A stretch of DNA of 7,917 bases from Candidatus Methanofastidiosum methylothiophilum (GTDB lineage: Archaea > Methanobacteriota_B > Thermococci > Methanofastidiosales > Methanofastidiosaceae), in the NCBI GenBank assembly GCA_001587675.1, contig LNGD01000075.1, forward strand, positions 1 to 7,917, given 5' to 3'. Both the position numbers and the translations under genes were made by a program. Under the pieces are notes generated by a model. It had not been told where the DNA came from. It saw only the letters and a list, made by a program, of their open reading frames with translations, and did no database searches. Shown piece after piece: positions 5,536-7,917 of the stretch (positions are counted from its first letter, which is position 1; each line of letters opens with the position of its first letter).

Positions 5536-6417
5536 ATGAAGATAATTTTCTTGGGGACTTCTGCTTCAAAACCAACTTCGGAGAGAAATCCTTCTTCAGT
5601 TGCACTTCAGTACAATAATGGCGAGTTCATGCTTTTTGACTGTGGTGAAGGAACACAAAGGCAGATGATAAAAAAAGTATCGCCTATGAAGATTTCTAAA
5701 ATTTTTATCACACATCTTCACGCAGATCATATAGTCGGAATAATTGGCTTGATACAATCAATGAAACTAAATGGCAGAACCCAGTTACTTCAGATATTTG
5801 TCCCAAAGGACACTCTCGAATACATGAAAACTCTATTCTCTATACCCTATTTCTCAGCTGATTTTGAGATTCATATTATCGAGGTATTCGATGAAAAAAT
5901 AGAGTTTGACGGTTACTGGATTAAACCTTTTCCAGTGTCTCATGGAGTGCCGGCAGTAGGGTATGTATTTGGAGTAAATGATTCTAGGGGAAAATTTAAC
6001 AAAAAACTTTGTGACGAACTTGGGATAAAAAGAGAGATGTTTTCCATTCTAGAAAAAAATGGGAAAATTGAAGTCAACGGCAAGGAGATATCGATTGATG
6101 AAGTCACAGGAAAATTGAAAAAAGGTAAGAAAATTGTGTACACAGGGGACACAGAGAAAATTGAAATCTTCCCTGAAGAAGCATATCATTGTGATGTTTT
6201 AATTCATGATTCGACATTTATCTCTCCTGAGGATAAAAAAGAAACATATCACTCAACGGTAAAAGAAGCTTGTGAAACAGGGATGGTATTATCTGCTAAG
6301 AAAATAGTTTTGACTCATATAAGTCAGCGATACGAAACAAAAGAAGTTGAAGAAGAATCAAAAAAATACTGTGAGAATGCTATAGTTGCAGAAGATTTTT
6401 TAGAAATAAATCTATAA
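5536..6417 (+). CDS. rnz: Ribonuclease Z (tRNA 3' processing endonuclease)
   Basis: A metallo-beta-lactamase-fold nuclease that cuts tRNA precursors just after the discriminator base to remove 3' trailers. The 293 residues match the short (ELAC1-like) homodimeric form. Key elements are the N-terminal L-G-T-S-A-S-K-P-T-x2-R-N loop (6-18), the zinc motif T-H-L-H-A-D-H (59-65; His60, His62, Asp64, His65), His136 followed by G-V-P-A-V-G-Y-V, Asp205 in Y-T-G-D-T, H-S-T at 239-241 and His261 in T-H-I-S-Q-R-Y. The full two-zinc site is therefore present. A 50-residue stretch before Asp205 (about 150-197) matches the family insertion rich in basic residues. It sits alone on the plus strand between two secreted-protein genes, with its own leaderless-type promoter. 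Together with trm5 it is the second tRNA-maturation gene in the window, but they are not cotranscribed. Confidence 0.96.
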   Translation: MKIIFLGTSASKPTSERNPSSVALQYNNGEFMLFDCGEGTQRQMIKKVSPMKISKIFITHLHADHIVGIIGLIQSMKLNGRTQLLQIFVPKDTLEYMKTLFSIPYFSADFEIHIIEVFDEKIEFDGYWIKPFPVSHGVPAVGYVFGVNDSRGKFNKKLCDELGIKREMFSILEKNGKIEVNGKEISIDEVTGKLKKGKKIVYTGDTEKIEIFPEEAYHCDVLIHDSTFISPEDKKETYHSTVKEACETGMVLSAKKIVLTHISQRYETKEVEEESKKYCENAIVAEDFLEINL

Positions 6418-6441
6418 TTTTAGTATTTTCTATTTTTCTTA
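6418..6441 (+). terminator. Candidate T-rich terminator of rnz
   Basis: Immediately after the rnz stop there are three T-runs of four or five residues with no stem, typical of archaeal termination. Inferred from composition only. Confidence 0.3.
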
Positions 6442-6454
6442 CTATGATGTTAGG

Positions 6455-6464
6455 TAGTATACTA
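6455..6464. repeat. Perfect 10-bp palindrome in the rnz/lectin spacer
   Basis: TAGTATACTA is its own reverse complement. It lies about 48 bp upstream of the best TATA box of the gene at 6568, a plausible activator or repressor position. It could equally be chance in sequence this AT-rich. Confidence 0.3.
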
Positions 6465-6511
6465 TTTTTAGTTATTAATTACCATTATTGATTACTAATA
6501 TTTCCAATAAA

Positions 6512-6521
6512 TTTATATATT
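6512..6521 (+). promoter_or_regulatory. TATA box and leader of the lectin-domain gene
   Basis: TTTATATATT would start transcription near 6540 and give a leader of about 28 nt containing GAGGT (6557-6561), 6 nt before the ATG at 6568. A second TATA-like site at 6539-6550 would give a leaderless mRNA and is less likely given the ribosome-binding site. TATTGTA occurs twice (6521-6527 and 6534-6540), 13 bp apart. Confidence 0.45.
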
Positions 6522-6567
6522 ATTGTAATATTATATTGTATATAATTTATAGTAACGAGGTAATAAT

Positions 6568-7650
6568 ATGTTATCAAAGAGAAAAATAATAAATTTGCTC
6601 ATAATTATTAGTTTAATAATGCCTATTTTTTTAGTTTCTTCAGTTCGGGCATCCGGCGGTGCTGGAGATGATTCGGCAATATGTGATAAAGATGGTACCG
6701 TTTTGATAGATGTATTGGCTAATGACTTAGGTCTTAGTCATATTGGGCCAATTAGTTCACCAAAACATGGTACGGCTGTAATTGAGAATGGTAAGATAAG
6801 GTACACACCAGATCCAAATTGGTTTGGAATAGACACATTTACATATTCCGCTACAACAGACAAAGACCTGGGGTTATTTTGTATTGATACTGGCCACTAT
6901 TATGAATATGTTTCAAGCACTATAACTTGGGGGGAGGCAAATGTTGCAGCATCAGCTAGAACTTTCTATGGATTGAAAGGGTATCTGATAACGATAACTT
7001 CTGAAAAAGAAAATAATTTCCTTGTAGACAATAAATTAGTGCCTGAAGACACTTCAGCATGGATAGGTGCTATTGATGATCAATCCTTAGATCATAAATG
7101 GTACTGGGCTACAGGTCCCGAAGCAGGTCAAATCTTTAGCCAAGGACTGTATCCGAACGTAACCAAATTAAAATACTCAAATTGGAACAACGGAGAACCA
7201 AATAATTCTGGTGGAGTTGAGTTTTTTGGTGAGTTTTATCCCACAGGATATTGGAATGATCTTGTTGAGGATTATGAATTTATTGAAGGGTACTTGATAG
7301 AGTACGGAGGAATGCCAAACGATGTTCCAACTTTACCGACAGCAACTGTTACTGTAATAGTCCTAAATAATTCTAAATTGCCTATACACGTAGAATTAAA
7401 GTTATCTTACAACAATAGATTAAAAACAGTTAATAACCTACAGACACAGATATTAAATAAGCTTCCTGAAGGATGTAAACAAAACGGAATTTCTAGTGAA
7501 GGATGCATTGTATCCCCAAATGTAAAAAATATGTGGAACCAAGTAGAGCAGTATATTCAGAGTGCAAATAAAACAGGCAATATCATCAAAGCATTAAACG
7601 ATCTTAAAAAAGCAAAAGAATTACTAGAACAAATATTAACAAAAATTTAA
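6568..7650 (+). CDS. Secreted protein: cadherin-like/Ig repeat with inserted C-type lectin domain
   Basis: A 360-residue exported protein. Residues 1-28 are a Sec signal peptide (K-R-K, hydrophobic 9-23, likely cut after V-R-A). Residues about 34-100 match a cadherin-like Ig repeat: I-D-V-L-A-N-D (47-53), K-H-G-T-A-V-I (66-72), Y-T-P-D-P-N-W-F-G-I-D-T-F-T-Y (79-93). Residues about 105-248 form a C-type lectin-like domain: G-H-Y-Y-E-Y-V (109-115), Y-L-I-T-I-T-S (139-145), W-I-G-A (165-168), the calcium/sugar motif N-W-N-N-G-E-P-N (205-212), W-N-D (229-231) and G-Y-L-I-E-Y (241-246). The final strand of the Ig repeat, A-T-V-T-V-I-V (259-265), follows only after the lectin domain. The tail (about 275-360) is helical with Cys303 and Cys313 and no anchor. 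Four sequons are present (Asn197, 212, 267, 334). A role in surface carbohydrate binding is likely but the ligand is unknown. The start is fixed by the ribosome-binding site. Confidence 0.85.
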   Translation: MLSKRKIINLLIIISLIMPIFLVSSVRASGGAGDDSAICDKDGTVLIDVLANDLGLSHIGPISSPKHGTAVIENGKIRYTPDPNWFGIDTFTYSATTDKDLGLFCIDTGHYYEYVSSTITWGEANVAASARTFYGLKGYLITITSEKENNFLVDNKLVPEDTSAWIGAIDDQSLDHKWYWATGPEAGQIFSQGLYPNVTKLKYSNWNNGEPNNSGGVEFFGEFYPTGYWNDLVEDYEFIEGYLIEYGGMPNDVPTLPTATVTVIVLNNSKLPIHVELKLSYNNRLKTVNNLQTQILNKLPEGCKQNGISSEGCIVSPNVKNMWNQVEQYIQSANKTGNIIKALNDLKKAKELLEQILTKI

Positions 7651-7671
7651 TATTTAATTTAAATAATTATT

Positions 7672-7776
7672 TTATAATTTTAAAGTCCTGTTTACTTCTT
7701 CTATTAAGACGTCACAGTCTGCTTTAATTTTCTCTAGAGTTTTTATCTTATCTTCCTTAAACTGTTCCATACACAT
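7672..7776 (-). CDS. Small 34-residue ORF, helical, unknown
   Basis: Read on the minus strand, ATG-TGT-ATG-GAA opens a 34-codon frame ending in TAA. The product is highly charged and alpha-helical, with a Lys/Glu-rich heptad-like core (K-I-K-T-L-E-K-I-K-A-D) and E-E-V-N-R-T-L at its end; there is no signal peptide or membrane segment. A GGTGA at 7783-7787, matching the archaeal anti-Shine-Dalgarno, lies 6 nt before the first ATG. A second in-frame ATG at 7770 would give 32 residues. A TATA-like TATTATAA farther upstream (about 7831-7838, minus strand) could drive it, with the leader starting within the 7-bp repeat. It converges on the lectin gene, 21 bp away. I recognise no family. It could be a small regulator, an antitoxin-like peptide or a remnant of a longer coiled-coil gene. 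Confidence 0.45.
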   Translation of the reverse strand: MCMEQFKEDKIKTLEKIKADCDVLIEEVNRTLKL

Positions 7777-7800
7777 ATTTATTCACCAGTCTTTTTTTGC

Positions 7801-7830
7801 GTGACGCGTAACGCGTGACGCGTGACGCGT
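7801..7830. repeat. GC-rich 7-bp tandem repeat (GTGACGC)4
   Basis: Units run 7801-7807, 7808-7814 (variant GTAACGC), 7815-7821 and 7822-7828, followed by GT. Each junction creates the palindrome ACGCGT, four in all at 7-bp spacing (starting 7804, 7811, 7818, 7825). The block is much richer in G+C than its surroundings and follows a run of seven T (7792-7798). Short tandem arrays like this change copy number by slippage; the palindromes could also bind a protein on one helix face pattern. Confidence 0.85.
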
Positions 7831-7839
7831 TATAATAGG

Positions 7840-7856
7840 GCCTGTTTTTTACAGGC
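7840..7856. repeat. Short perfect hairpin after the tandem repeat
   Basis: GCCTGT (7840-7845) and ACAGGC (7851-7856) form a 6-bp GC-containing stem with a five-T loop. No T-run follows on either strand, so it is not an ordinary terminator. It lies just outside a TATA-like site for the minus-strand small ORF. The remaining bases 7857-7917 hold no gene I can support. Confidence 0.6.
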
Positions 7857-7917
7857 ATGTTGTTCAATGTCCATCTGATAAGTTACATGTCAGAAAAATT
7901 ATGGTAAGTGTTCAGCA

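Noticed and set aside
5940..6152. Minus-strand open frame of 70 codons
   Set aside because: It is antisense to RNase Z, with no start signals of its own.
6444..6491. 15-codon hydrophobic peptide frame in the rnz/lectin spacer
   Set aside because: No ribosome-binding site, very short, and located upstream of the likely transcription start of the next gene.
7888..7917. Possible start of a gene leaving the window at the right end
   Set aside because: The ATG at 7888 stops after six codons, and the ATG at 7901 has too few codons and no ribosome-binding site to support a call.

Overview
The window looks like a chromosomal piece of an AT-rich (about one third G+C by eye) euryarchaeon, probably of methanogen-like type. 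The evidence is the gene content: a CTP-type riboflavin kinase with a helix-turn-helix domain, an archaeal-type UMP kinase, an archaeal Trm5, the archaeal families DUF371 and DUF2284, and an archaeal RNase Z. TATA boxes sit about 24 to 30 nt before several start codons, as in leaderless archaeal transcripts. I cannot fix the genus; a Methanofastidiosum-like lineage is only a guess.

Left part (1-1417): an SDR oxidoreductase on the minus strand and a small Arf/MglA-like GTPase on the plus strand diverge from a 145-bp AT-rich spacer that holds a TATA box for each.

Centre (1461-3810): a tight three-gene plus-strand cluster, ribK-pyrH-trm5 (gaps of 3 and 13 nt), joins flavin synthesis, pyrimidine nucleotide synthesis and tRNA m1G37 modification. 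RibK uses CTP, and PyrH makes the UDP from which CTP derives, so the first two genes are metabolically linked. A DUF371 gene meets trm5 tail-to-tail with a 28-bp overlap. It diverges from a DUF2284 Cys-rich gene across a 50-bp spacer in which one 13-bp element can serve as TATA box in both directions.

Right part (4826-7650): a secreted helical-hairpin plus beta-sandwich protein of unknown function, RNase Z (tRNA 3' processing), then a secreted protein in which a C-type-lectin domain appears to be inserted into a cadherin-like/Ig-like repeat.

Right edge (7672-7917): a 34-codon minus-strand ORF with a good Shine-Dalgarno sequence, a GC-rich 7-bp tandem repeat (GTGACGC, four copies, one variant) and a short perfect hairpin. 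This edge is the least ordinary part of the window. No stretch over 300 bases lacks a gene. I saw no tRNA, rRNA, CRISPR array or complete insertion sequence. Most of the window is normal housekeeping; the best candidates for something new are the lectin-in-Ig secreted protein and the repeat/small-ORF module at the right end.
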